A DNA stretch of 28,762 nt from UBA9926 sp023261215 (GTDB lineage Bacteria; Pseudomonadota; Gammaproteobacteria; Pseudomonadales; Azotimanducaceae): assembly GCA_038136035.1 (NCBI GenBank), contig JAYPYV010000034.1, positions 1 through 28,762 on the forward strand, read 5' to 3'. Numbering within the stretch: the first letter of the stretch is position 1; every line of letters starts with the position of its first letter. Positions 1 through 6,682 of the stretch are shown here, piece after piece. Both the position numbers and the translations under genes were made by a program. The notes beneath the pieces are model-generated. The model did no database searches and was not told the origin of the DNA. It saw only the letters and a program-made list of their open reading frames with translations.

Positions 1-923
1 CAGTTCGTTGGTGTCACACATTGATTGGACCCATTCCTGACCTCATCAGCACTGCACTTAGCCAAGCACTGATCACCAATCAGATCATGCGTGGGACCAC
101 AGCTGCCGCATTGCGTTGGGTCACCCGTTGCAAATTGACCCCCATAACAGTTCGCCGGCGTCACACATTGATTGGACCCATTCCTAACCTCATCAGGACC
201 ACATTTAGCCAAGCACTGATCGCCAATCAGATCATGCGTGGGACCGCAGCTTTGGCAGCGCGTGGGATCCGCGGGGTCATAGGCGCCACCTTGTTGGCAA
301 GAAGTTGGCGTCACACACTGGCCCTGGAACTCAATTTCCGGAAGCGCACAAGAAACGGGCATCGGCTGATTCGGTTTAGCCGGTTGATTCACTGAACCCC
401 CTCCGGAGCCGCCACCTGGGTTTGGCACCGCCGTTCCTGGCGGAGCTTGTGTGATCCCACCGCTGATCGAACGACCACAGGGCACCATCGCAGCTTGGAA
501 GTGCACGAGCGACGAGGTGACAAGCGGCGTGCCGACCAGTGCGTTTTGACCGGCGAAGTGATCGTGAACCATGGTGGCTGCTCTCAATCCAGCCAAACTC
601 TCCTGGTTAAGTGCAGCAGTGACCTCGACCAAAATACCGTCTTGAGCATTGTGGGTCATCCGACTTCTGAACAACGCGGAGATCGGCTCAGCATCAAAGT
701 TGAGCTGTTTGAGATATTCCTCATCGCAAATCTCGCGCCGGTCAATGACCGCTTCGGTCTGATAGGCATGTTTGAACTCTGCGAACTCGCCAACATAGGT
801 CGTGGCCGCAGACGTCGACAGGTAGTTCTGATAAATCGGCATCGCGACCACACTCAGGGACGCGAGGATGGCGATAATCACCATCAATTCGATGAGCGTG
901 AAGCCGTTTAGAGGTCGCCGCAT
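1..923 (-). CDS. Prepilin with class III signal and Cys-rich repeat tail (3' end beyond window)
   Basis: The reading frame is open from the ATG at 923 to the window edge (307 codons, no stop), so the C-terminus is missing. The N-terminus MRRPLNG|FTLIELMVIIAILA is a textbook type IV prepilin signal: Gly7 before the PilD-type cleavage site, Phe8 as residue +1, Glu12 as +5, then a hydrophobic helix. A pilin-like globular part follows to about residue 150, then a Gly/Pro/Asn-rich linker (about 152-190, including GGGSGGGS). After that comes a Cys-rich tail with at least two near-identical units of 49-50 residues, each with six cysteines spaced C-x5-C-x12/13-C-x2-C-x10-C-x3-C-x11-C. Cysteines in such a surface domain would be expected to form disulphides. 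It lies one base after the stop of the 142-residue membrane protein, so the two are probably co-transcribed, and it diverges from a pilus assembly ATPase. It is probably a minor pilin or pilin-linked surface protein. The pilin assignment is firm; the role of the tail is unknown. Confidence 0.88.
   Translation of the reverse strand, partial: MRRPLNGFTLIELMVIIAILASLSVVAMPIYQNYLSTSAATTYVGEFAEFKHAYQTEAVIDRREICDEEYLKQLNFDAEPISALFRSRMTHNAQDGILVEVTAALNQESLAGLRAATMVHDHFAGQNALVGTPLVTSSLVHFQAAMVPCGRSISGGITQAPPGTAVPNPGGGSGGGSVNQPAKPNQPMPVSCALPEIEFQGQCVTPTSCQQGGAYDPADPTRCQSCGPTHDLIGDQCLAKCGPDEVRNGSNQCVTPANCYGGQFATGDPTQCGSCGPTHDLIGDQCLAKCSADEVRNGSNQCVTPTN
13..309 (-). repeat. Tandem coding repeat, units of 147 and 150 bp
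   Basis: The plus-strand sequence gtcacacattgattggaccc starts at 13 and again at 160, and a diverged copy (gtcacacactgg) starts at 310. This gives periods of 147 and 150 bp, all multiples of three. On the minus strand the units encode Cys-rich segments sharing CGPTHDLIGDQCLAKC and DEVRNGSNQCVTP. Most differences lie in a short spacer and at scattered, often synonymous, sites. The array sits inside the pilin gene and continues toward the left edge, so the total copy number is unknown. Confidence 0.9.
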
Positions 924-924
924 C

Positions 925-1353
925 TCAGTTACCCCCTTCGAAATCACCCGTCAATCGACGACCCCCGGCGTTTCGGGTAAGTCCATACTCGTGACTCGCA
1001 ATTCGCAAGCTCAATCGATAGCCATCTTCGAGCAAGATATAGGAAACGTGATCTTGAGGTAGCGTCGAAGGCAACTGCGTTGGCAACTCACCCTCAATTT
1101 GTCTCGCGCGCTCAATCTCTTGCTCTGCAAGCGTCAATATACGAAGCGCATCCGATTCGATGGCGGCGCCAGCTGGCCCCCAAAGCTGCTCAGCCCGCCA
1201 AAAAATACAAACGGAAAGAACGACAATGGCGCCGATCAGAACCCTTGGCGAGCCAAAACTAAACCCACTTGCCACGGATGCCCGACCGCGCCTAGGTTTC
1301 TGCTCATTCACAGAACTCTCGGCTTGATCGATGAGTTGATCGAGTTCACTCAT
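925..1353 (-). CDS. Small single-pass membrane protein of the pilin operon
   Basis: This is a 142-residue protein I do not recognise. It has a charged cytoplasmic-type N-terminus (about 1-35, with KPRRGR), one hydrophobic segment (about 37-52, VLIGAIVVLSVCIF), and then a mostly hydrophilic region that starts helical and ends in a possible beta-rich part (YILLEDGYRLSLRIASHEYGL). The ATG at 1353 has a good ribosome binding site (aaggag, about 7 bases upstream). Its stop codon is one base before the pilin ATG, so translation of the two is probably linked. One-TM topology and position suggest a pilus-assembly accessory protein, comparable in layout to PilN/PilO-like or pseudopilin-like helpers, but no family motif confirms this. 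Confidence 0.7.
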   Translation of the reverse strand: MSELDQLIDQAESSVNEQKPRRGRASVASGFSFGSPRVLIGAIVVLSVCIFWRAEQLWGPAGAAIESDALRILTLAEQEIERARQIEGELPTQLPSTLPQDHVSYILLEDGYRLSLRIASHEYGLTRNAGGRRLTGDFEGGN

Positions 1354-1502
1354 CGAGATGCTCCTTTCGCTTTCCGATCAATCCCCACAAACTTAGCACA
1401 CCGAACCGCCGTCCCAGAAGTTAGGGTATTGAGATTTGTAGCGCCTTCCGGCACAGCCGCCTGGCTAACGTGGCGAATTCCGCGGTAAGCCATTAAGCTA
1501 CC

Positions 1503-1528
1503 TTAGACTGATTTAGATCTTGGTCTAA
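1503..1528. promoter_or_regulatory. Inverted repeat upstream of the assembly ATPase
   Basis: TTAGAC at 1503-1508 and its exact reverse complement GTCTAA at 1523-1528 are separated by 14 bases, in the 194-bp divergent spacer between the pilin operon and the ATPase gene. It lies 20-45 bases upstream of the ATPase start codon, which suits an operator. No clear -35/-10 pair could be assigned, and a six-base half-site can occur by chance. Confidence 0.25.
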
Positions 1529-1547
1529 CCACCTAAAAGGCCCACCC

Positions 1548-3662
1548 ATGACGACTCAATGGCTGATCTCTCTAGCAACTGAAGCATCAGATCAGCCCTT
1601 AGACATTGATGCCAAAGAACCCTTTGCGGCGGTCTTTGAACAACTCAGCGCAATGACTCCAGGGGGTGATGCGGCGGTATGCCAATTGATCTCTGGCGCG
1701 TTTGGTCTGCCGCTTTTTGAGGACAGCGCGTTGAATTCAAAATCTGTGCGCTTAGTTCCCGAGTCGATTGCGCAGAAATACGGCTGCTATCCTGTCACTG
1801 ACTCGGGTAGCCACGTGACCTTAGCGATCTCGAATCCGGCTGACGACGAGGCAATTCAAGCCATCGGTTTTGCCGCTGGAAGAACACCCGATCTCGTGAT
1901 CGCATCGCCCGCCCAAATCAAACATCTCATCGAAACAGGTTACGACCATCCGCATCAAGGTAATGCGCTCGATACCCAGACCGAAGCGCATGGTCAAAGC
2001 GATACGGGATTTGGTGTCCAGGGTAAAAATGTCAGCAGCAAACTCGCGAACGCGAGCGCGCCGACAGAAAAATTATTTCTCCTCATTCTGAAAGAAGCCT
2101 TGAACCTCCACGTGTCGGACATTCACATCCAACCTTTTGTGGGTGGCGCCGCCGTCAGATTCAGAATTGACGGCGTGATGCGGCAGATCAAAAGCATGTC
2201 GATCGCGGTGATGAGCCATCTGTTCAGACACATTAAAGCGATTGCCGATCTCGACACGACCAATGCCCGAACGCCACAGGATGGTCGGTTGACGATGACC
2301 ACCGAGTCCGGTCAGCGGGATCTGCGTTTATCTTTCTTACCGGCTGAGGGCGGCGAACGTCTGGTGATTCGCTTACTCGCGAACGCGGCAGACACCGGCG
2401 GCGAGATGAATTTCTCTGCCAACGATCTCCGCATCATCACCAAAACCATGCAGAACACCTCAGGCATTATTCTTGCGACCGGCCCAACGGGTTCAGGCAA
2501 GACCACCACGCTGTACAGCATGCTTAGAATGCTGAATCACGACACCACCAATATCCTGTCTGTTGAAGATCCGGTTGAGATCAAAATGCGAGGGGTCTCT
2601 CAAACGTCGGTCAACCCAGCGCAGGGCCTCACATTCCCGGCCGTCTTGCGATCAATGCTCAGGCAAGACCCCGATGTCATTCTGGTGGGCGAGATCCGTG
2701 ATGGCGAAACCGCAGAATTGGCGATTCGAGCTGCATTAACCGGCCATCTGGTCCTTTCGACACTCCATACCGTTGACGCCTTGTCGACGATTTCTCGCCT
2801 CGTCGATTTGGGTATCAGCCCCATTCTCATTGCCGACGCCTTGCGCTGCGTTCTGAACCAGCGCTTGGTTAGACAGTTGTGCCAGGCATGTAAATCCGCA
2901 AAGACTGAAGAGCAACTCACCGAAACTGAACGCCTTTTCTTGTCACTCACAAACGATTCACCGGCGATCTTCGGTGCTGTCGGCTGCTCGTCTTGCCGCA
3001 ACACGGGCTATTCGGGTCGGCTGCCAATCACCCAAATTTGGGAGCTCAATGAAGATGCTCGAACCATTCTGCGTAACGACCCGCACAACGAGCGAGCGCT
3101 CAAGGAGGAGGCCGACAGGCGAGGATTGCGTTCGCTCTTTGAATCCGCCAGAGATCTGATCCTGCAGGGTGCCACCAGTGTCGACGAGGCGGTCCGCGTG
3201 ATCGGCAACTCATTCTGGCAAGCGCTCGGTACCGAGTATTTGGAGGTTCGCGCACAAGGTTCGGACGAAAAGCCGGTTAAAGCGACTGAAAAATTGTTAT
3301 TGGTCATTGAAGACGATGCCTTAAGAGACCGAATCGCATCGCAACTTGAAGCCATGGACTATGTGGTCACCGCGCTTAAAGACAGTGAGAGTGCCAAAAC
3401 GCACATTGCTTCGGGGTACCCCGTCGATCTCATGTTGCTCGATATCGAGAGTGCATCAGCCACGCCGATGTCCCAGTTCGATACCCTACAAAGCGCGCTG
3501 GCTTACATCGGCATTACGGCGGTTTTATTAATCCCTGAAGGCGCGGCCGAGGTCGAAACCTTGTTAGAACTTCACCAGGCAACCGATTGGCTCACCAAGC
3601 CAGTCTCTGATGAAGACATCACGAGGAAAGTCGTCTCAGCGCTGCATCGCCGGCATTTATAA
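1548..3662 (+). CDS. GspE/PilB-type assembly ATPase fused to a C-terminal receiver domain
   Basis: This 704-residue protein is a hexameric secretion/pilus ATPase that would power pilin polymerisation at the inner membrane. Residues about 50-135 resemble the N-terminal GspE/PilB domain (VRLVPESIAQKYG...VTLAISNP). The c-di-GMP-binding motif of MshE-type N-domains is not evident. The motor domain (about 165-560) has Walker A GPTGSGKTT (312-320), an Asp-box Glu340 (VEDPVE), Walker B ILVGE (378-382), the His-box ending LSTLHT, and a zinc site made by two CxxC pairs (Cys445/448 and Cys480/483). The family usually ends near 560-570 residues. Here about 120 more form a receiver-like domain: acidic cluster E588-D589-D590, phospho-acceptor-like Asp632 in LMLLDIE, and Lys684 in LTKPV. 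The conserved Thr/Ser after beta-4 is not obvious. It is divergent from the pilin operon. Whether it is PilB-, MshE- or GspE-like cannot be settled here. Confidence 0.9.
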   Translation: MTTQWLISLATEASDQPLDIDAKEPFAAVFEQLSAMTPGGDAAVCQLISGAFGLPLFEDSALNSKSVRLVPESIAQKYGCYPVTDSGSHVTLAISNPADDEAIQAIGFAAGRTPDLVIASPAQIKHLIETGYDHPHQGNALDTQTEAHGQSDTGFGVQGKNVSSKLANASAPTEKLFLLILKEALNLHVSDIHIQPFVGGAAVRFRIDGVMRQIKSMSIAVMSHLFRHIKAIADLDTTNARTPQDGRLTMTTESGQRDLRLSFLPAEGGERLVIRLLANAADTGGEMNFSANDLRIITKTMQNTSGIILATGPTGSGKTTTLYSMLRMLNHDTTNILSVEDPVEIKMRGVSQTSVNPAQGLTFPAVLRSMLRQDPDVILVGEIRDGETAELAIRAALTGHLVLSTLHTVDALSTISRLVDLGISPILIADALRCVLNQRLVRQLCQACKSAKTEEQLTETERLFLSLTNDSPAIFGAVGCSSCRNTGYSGRLPITQIWELNEDARTILRNDPHNERALKEEADRRGLRSLFESARDLILQGATSVDEAVRVIGNSFWQALGTEYLEVRAQGSDEKPVKATEKLLLVIEDDALRDRIASQLEAMDYVVTALKDSESAKTHIASGYPVDLMLLDIESASATPMSQFDTLQSALAYIGITAVLLIPEGAAEVETLLELHQATDWLTKPVSDEDITRKVVSALHRRHL

Positions 3663-4015
3663 ACACCGAACGATAGCCCAACGACCCAACCTGCTAGCCC
3701 AATAGCGGGAGCCGCAGACTGTCTTCCAGGCCTCGGGGATCGCGCAACCGGGATAACAAGCAATCCCTCCAAGATCCGCTGCCGGTTCAACCTTTCAACA
3801 ACTATTTTCCAAGGCGCACTGCTCTACCTTCACTGGCAACGTCCACCCAAAGCGTCAGCAGAGAACAATGCTGGCTCGCGGTTGAGTGTGGAGCCGTCTG
3901 TCCAGCGTTCCTCGGTCAACTGACTGGCCTTGTAAGCGTAGGTCTCAAAAACAGCGAGGCCGACGTCTCGCCAAGAAGCTACTGTCCAGTCGCAGTCCGG
4001 ATTGAAACGCTCAGC
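3663..4015. other. Gap between convergent genes; holds a coding-like stretch
   Basis: This 353-bp interval separates the ends of the ATPase (plus) and the thioesterase (minus). The left part (3663-3829) shows no convincing gene, RNA or terminator. The right part (3830-4015) is described separately as a start-less open stretch on the minus strand. Confidence 0.6.
3830..4015 (-). pseudogene. Start-less coding-like stretch directly after the thioesterase stop
   Basis: Immediately past the thioesterase TAA (4018-4016), in the same frame, 61 sense codons run to a TGA at 3832-3830. The translation begins AERFNPDCDWTVASWRD and continues LAVFETYAYKASQLTEE, with a composition rich in Trp, Tyr and charged residues that looks like real protein rather than random frame. 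It contains no ATG or GTG and only one late TTG. I do not recognise it. It could be the 3' remnant of a deleted gene, or a coincidental open frame. Confidence 0.3.
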
Positions 4016-4399
4016 TTATGGGCGCTCAAGAATCATAAAGGTGCCCATCGCTTTCGCAATCAACCGCGCCTGATCATCCAACACATCGCTCTCGAGCACA
4101 GCGGTTCGTTTGCCCTTGTTAACAATGCGGGTGTGACAACTGATCCGACCCGACACCCCAGGCCTGAAATAGTTAATCTTGATCTCAATCGTTGAGCAGA
4201 TCTGCCCCTCATCAAGTTTCGAGGTCAAGGCGCCGCCCATCCCCGTATCGGCAAGGGCATAGATCACCGCGCCATGGACCACCCCATGAGGGTTTCGATG
4301 CTTATCTTGGATTTCGAGCACGGTCTCGCAGTAACCCTCGTTTCGATCCGAGACTGCAAATCCAATCAAGTCAGCAAACGGATGCTCGATGTCTGACAT
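4016..4399 (-). CDS. PaaI-like hotdog-fold acyl-CoA thioesterase
   Basis: This is a 127-residue single hotdog domain of the PaaI/YdiI type, which hydrolyses aromatic or medium-chain acyl-CoA thioesters in the cytoplasm. The family signature is clear: NPHGVVHGAVIYALADTG (about 36-53), with the HGxVHG loop before the central helix and Asp51 at the place of the catalytic acid, followed by the typical IEIKINYFRP strand. The ATG at 4399 is preferred because the leader gcaaaggaagggaag lies just upstream and the domain begins there. An in-frame extension to 4576 adds about 59 residues that look non-coding. It follows the Rieske oxygenase group on the same strand after a 224-bp gap, which fits a role in releasing CoA from a degradation product, though that link is inferred. 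Confidence 0.88.
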   Translation of the reverse strand: MSDIEHPFADLIGFAVSDRNEGYCETVLEIQDKHRNPHGVVHGAVIYALADTGMGGALTSKLDEGQICSTIEIKINYFRPGVSGRISCHTRIVNKGKRTAVLESDVLDDQARLIAKAMGTFMILERP

Positions 4400-4604
4400 G
4401 TGGCACTTCCCTTCCTTTGCGGCGCTTCTTCTGTCCCCAGGGTAAGGGCGTTCCGCCTGCAAGGCCTCCATGAAGGAGCCCTTGGGACACCCAGAGATAG
4501 AAGCCAGCCGCCCAACGCCCGACCGAGTGACCTGCCCACGCACAAAGCAGGTCCAGGAGCAGAGCGTCAAGCGCACTTCTGAATATTAGCGCGAGGTTTC
4601 ACAC

Positions 4605-4622
4605 CCCTGACGTGAGTCAGGG
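4605..4622 (-). terminator. Hairpin directly after the Rieske operon (no U-tract)
   Basis: A perfect 7-bp stem (ccctgac at 4605-4611 and gtcaggg at 4616-4622) with a four-base loop begins one base after the TAG of the secreted hypothetical gene (4626-4624). The position suits the 3' end of the Rieske operon transcript. There is no T-run on the minus strand after it, so it may be a transcript-stabilising hairpin or a weak terminator rather than a classic intrinsic terminator. Confidence 0.45.
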
Positions 4623-4623
4623 C

Positions 4624-5013
4624 CTAGCCTGAACAACGATCCAAATACCGCACTTTCAACTGCCGGATATTTCGGTAATTAAAATTGATGACCTGATTAA
4701 ACGCTTGTAGCTGCCAGCGCCAATCATCTTGCAGTTCTTCTTCGGTCATCCCCAAGTCCGCGCCCAGCCCTTGAGCGGCTTCCCAGCCCTTGATCGCTAA
4801 TGCTTCGGCATCCTCAAACAAGACCCCTCGATCATCCGCTTTAAGTGCACCCGCCACCATCCGGTGATAGACCGCGCATTTCAGCGCATGGTCATAACGC
4901 GCTTGTGGGTCGTCTTCCTCCGCCTGCGATGTGCTTGCGAGCGCTAGCAGCAAGAGTGAGCGAAGACACCACCGGCGCTGACCGCCCAGTAAGATCGAGG
5001 ACCATTTGATCAA
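4624..5013 (-). CDS. Secreted hypothetical protein in the Rieske operon
   Basis: This is a 129-residue protein I do not recognise. Residues about 1-31 form a signal peptide: basic N-region with QRR and LR, hydrophobic core SLLLLALAS, and a cleavage-like TSQA|EEDD. The mature part is helical and acidic, with two cysteines (in LKCAVYH and DRCSG) that could pair in the periplasm. The only start that keeps the signal peptide intact is TTG at 5013; there is no ATG before the mature region. Only three bases separate it from the stop of the 75-residue gene upstream, so it is probably translated by coupling. It is the last gene of the Rieske oxygenase transcript and is followed by a hairpin. Confidence 0.65.
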   Translation of the reverse strand: MIKWSSILLGGQRRWCLRSLLLLALASTSQAEEDDPQARYDHALKCAVYHRMVAGALKADDRGVLFEDAEALAIKGWEAAQGLGADLGMTEEELQDDWRWQLQAFNQVINFNYRNIRQLKVRYLDRCSG

Positions 5014-5016
5014 CGG

Positions 5017-5244
5017 TTAAGTGCGCTTTGCTGCGACCGCCGCGGATCTGAGTTGTCCCTCCTCACCCGGGTTGTTCCCTACCCAAACGCAAAGTTGTGG
5101 GTCAGCTTGCCGAATCTCGCCACGCAGATGCACACCTTCCTTGGTGAAGATGCCCCACTGATTACCGTTACTCACCCGAATATTGTCATCTTCATCGACT
5201 TGATAAAGAAAATCAGGATCAAAAGGATGCTTAATACTCGGCAT
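5017..5244 (-). CDS. Small protein translationally coupled to the Rieske oxygenase
   Basis: This is a 75-residue cytoplasmic-type protein with no signal peptide or TM segment and no recognised family. The first 50 residues look like a compact beta-rich fold (DFLYQVDEDDNIRVSNGNQW, then WGIFTKEGVHLRGEI) with a single Cys in PQLCVWVGN. The tail is Ala/Lys/Arg-rich. Its ATG shares one base with the TAA of the upstream Rieske alpha subunit (TAATG), which implies translational coupling and near-equal expression. That arrangement suggests a partner or accessory of the oxygenase, but it is not a recognisable ferredoxin (no Cys cluster) or beta subunit. Confidence 0.72.
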   Translation of the reverse strand: MPSIKHPFDPDFLYQVDEDDNIRVSNGNQWGIFTKEGVHLRGEIRQADPQLCVWVGNNPGEEGQLRSAAVAAKRT

Positions 5245-6596
5245 TACTCACCTACCCACTCAGTCAATTTATGATGCAACCAGCGAACCTTGCTCTCCTG
5301 GTAGCCGGATAGCACGATCCCAGATTGATAGGTCGCTTCAAGGCCGGCTTGTACCTTCGGCATGTTGAAGGCGTCTTGATCGAAGACTTTGCCAAGGAAT
5401 CCAAGCACAGTTGAAAACTTCTCACCCTCTTTCAACCAATGGACCTTTGCAGCCGGCGGACGCTCACCTTCAAATGGCGCCAGCATAATGCACTCCATGA
5501 TTGCGGTTCGGTGGTCGTCACCGTTGGGACGGAACCGATAAACGATGCCGTTGAAAGCCCCCCAAGGGTGGAAGTTTGGAAACAAGGTGTAATCAATCGA
5601 GTCCATGAGTTCGGCATCACAATAGAGATCGACGCGCTCGCCTGCGATGGCCCTCAAATTCTCTCGCGTACGATCAGCCATGAAATGGCGGAGCCGCATG
5701 CCACTCGGGACTTCGGGAACCGGCGCGTCATGGTCAAGATCCATCATGGCGCGCATTAAGTCATCGTTGCTAACCGTGTCCAGCAGCGGGCTGTGCGTGG
5801 CGCCTGGCGTGATAACGCGGGCGCAGTTTTCCCAAATATCCACTTGGCTGTTCACGTCGCCAATGCTGCGCATCACCTGGGGGTGGGTCGCATTCACATG
5901 GTAGGCCTCGCAAAATGCCTCTTGAGCAATCTTCCAATTACAGGGCATCACTTTGGCGACATGGCACTGCTTGTAGAGGCCCCCTAAATTCCAACGCTCG
6001 AACTGGCTTGCCAAGTCTTTGATGTGATCCTCGAAGGGCGCGCAGTTTTGGTCTGGGTTAATGAAGATAAAACCAGCCCAAACAGCCAGCGGAATTTCTG
6101 GAAGCGAAAACGTGTCTTGATCGATGTGGGGGAAATCCCAATCAGCAGGAATGTCCTGCAACTGGCCATCCAGCTTCCAGCAAAATCCATGAAAGGGACA
6201 TCTCAGCTCTTTGGCATTGCCATCAAATTCCTTAAGCATTCGCCCCCGATGCAAGCACGCGTTGGGATAACACTTCAAGTCACCCGTTTCTGTTCGCACC
6301 ACGAGAAACGACATATTGGCAATGTCATACCGATAATGGTCACCCGGCTCCGGGATGTCCTCCTCGCGGCAAGCGAATTGCCAGACCTTTTTCCAAAGCG
6401 ACTCAACCTCTCGCTCATGCCACTCGCGCGTGGTGTATCGTGACACTGGATATTCCCGAAACCCCATGTGCATGGGTGATTCGAGCCTCAACACTTCCGG
6501 AACGGGCTTAGAGTCTTGATCGAGCAGATCTTGGTAGGTCAACCCAGGCGACCGTGTCATCGTTTCAGGGTCTAGGGGTTTATAAGCTTCTGACAT
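5244..6596 (-). CDS. Rieske non-heme iron oxygenase, alpha subunit (first copy)
   Basis: This is a 450-residue catalytic subunit of the aromatic-ring-hydroxylating oxygenase family, using O2 and electrons from a ferredoxin/reductase. The Rieske [2Fe-2S] ligands are visible as CLH (Cys114, His116) and CPFH (Cys133, His136). The catalytic domain has NWKIAQEAFCEAYH with Fe ligands His233 and His238. The third ligand is probably an Asp in the FDQDAFNMP segment near the C-terminus. The start at 6596 (MSEAYKPLDP) is chosen because gaggaa lies about seven bases upstream; a longer form from 6623 lacks such support. No beta subunit, ferredoxin or reductase is adjacent. It heads a coupled group with the 75-residue protein and the secreted hypothetical. 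The substrate cannot be read from sequence. Confidence 0.92.
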   Translation of the reverse strand: MSEAYKPLDPETMTRSPGLTYQDLLDQDSKPVPEVLRLESPMHMGFREYPVSRYTTREWHEREVESLWKKVWQFACREEDIPEPGDHYRYDIANMSFLVVRTETGDLKCYPNACLHRGRMLKEFDGNAKELRCPFHGFCWKLDGQLQDIPADWDFPHIDQDTFSLPEIPLAVWAGFIFINPDQNCAPFEDHIKDLASQFERWNLGGLYKQCHVAKVMPCNWKIAQEAFCEAYHVNATHPQVMRSIGDVNSQVDIWENCARVITPGATHSPLLDTVSNDDLMRAMMDLDHDAPVPEVPSGMRLRHFMADRTRENLRAIAGERVDLYCDAELMDSIDYTLFPNFHPWGAFNGIVYRFRPNGDDHRTAIMECIMLAPFEGERPPAAKVHWLKEGEKFSTVLGFLGKVFDQDAFNMPKVQAGLEATYQSGIVLSGYQESKVRWLHHKLTEWVGE

Positions 6597-6682
6597 GAAT
6601 ATTTCCTCGCATTGCGGCTGCAATTTCAGCCGAAGATGGTGCCCTCAATTTCATGGAAGAGCAACCAATCGGGTTACAGCCC

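Noticed and set aside
21..911. Plus-strand open frames of 124 and 154 codons
   Set aside because: They are antisense to the prepilin, whose signal peptide and Cys repeats are unmistakable; the first only mirrors the tandem repeat.
2600..3355. Minus-strand open frames opposite the ATPase
   Set aside because: They lie fully inside a gene with all expected motifs and have no domain of their own.
4400..4576. N-terminal extension of the thioesterase
   Set aside because: The hotdog domain starts at 4399 with a good ribosome binding site; the extension is Cys/Arg-rich and unlike the family.
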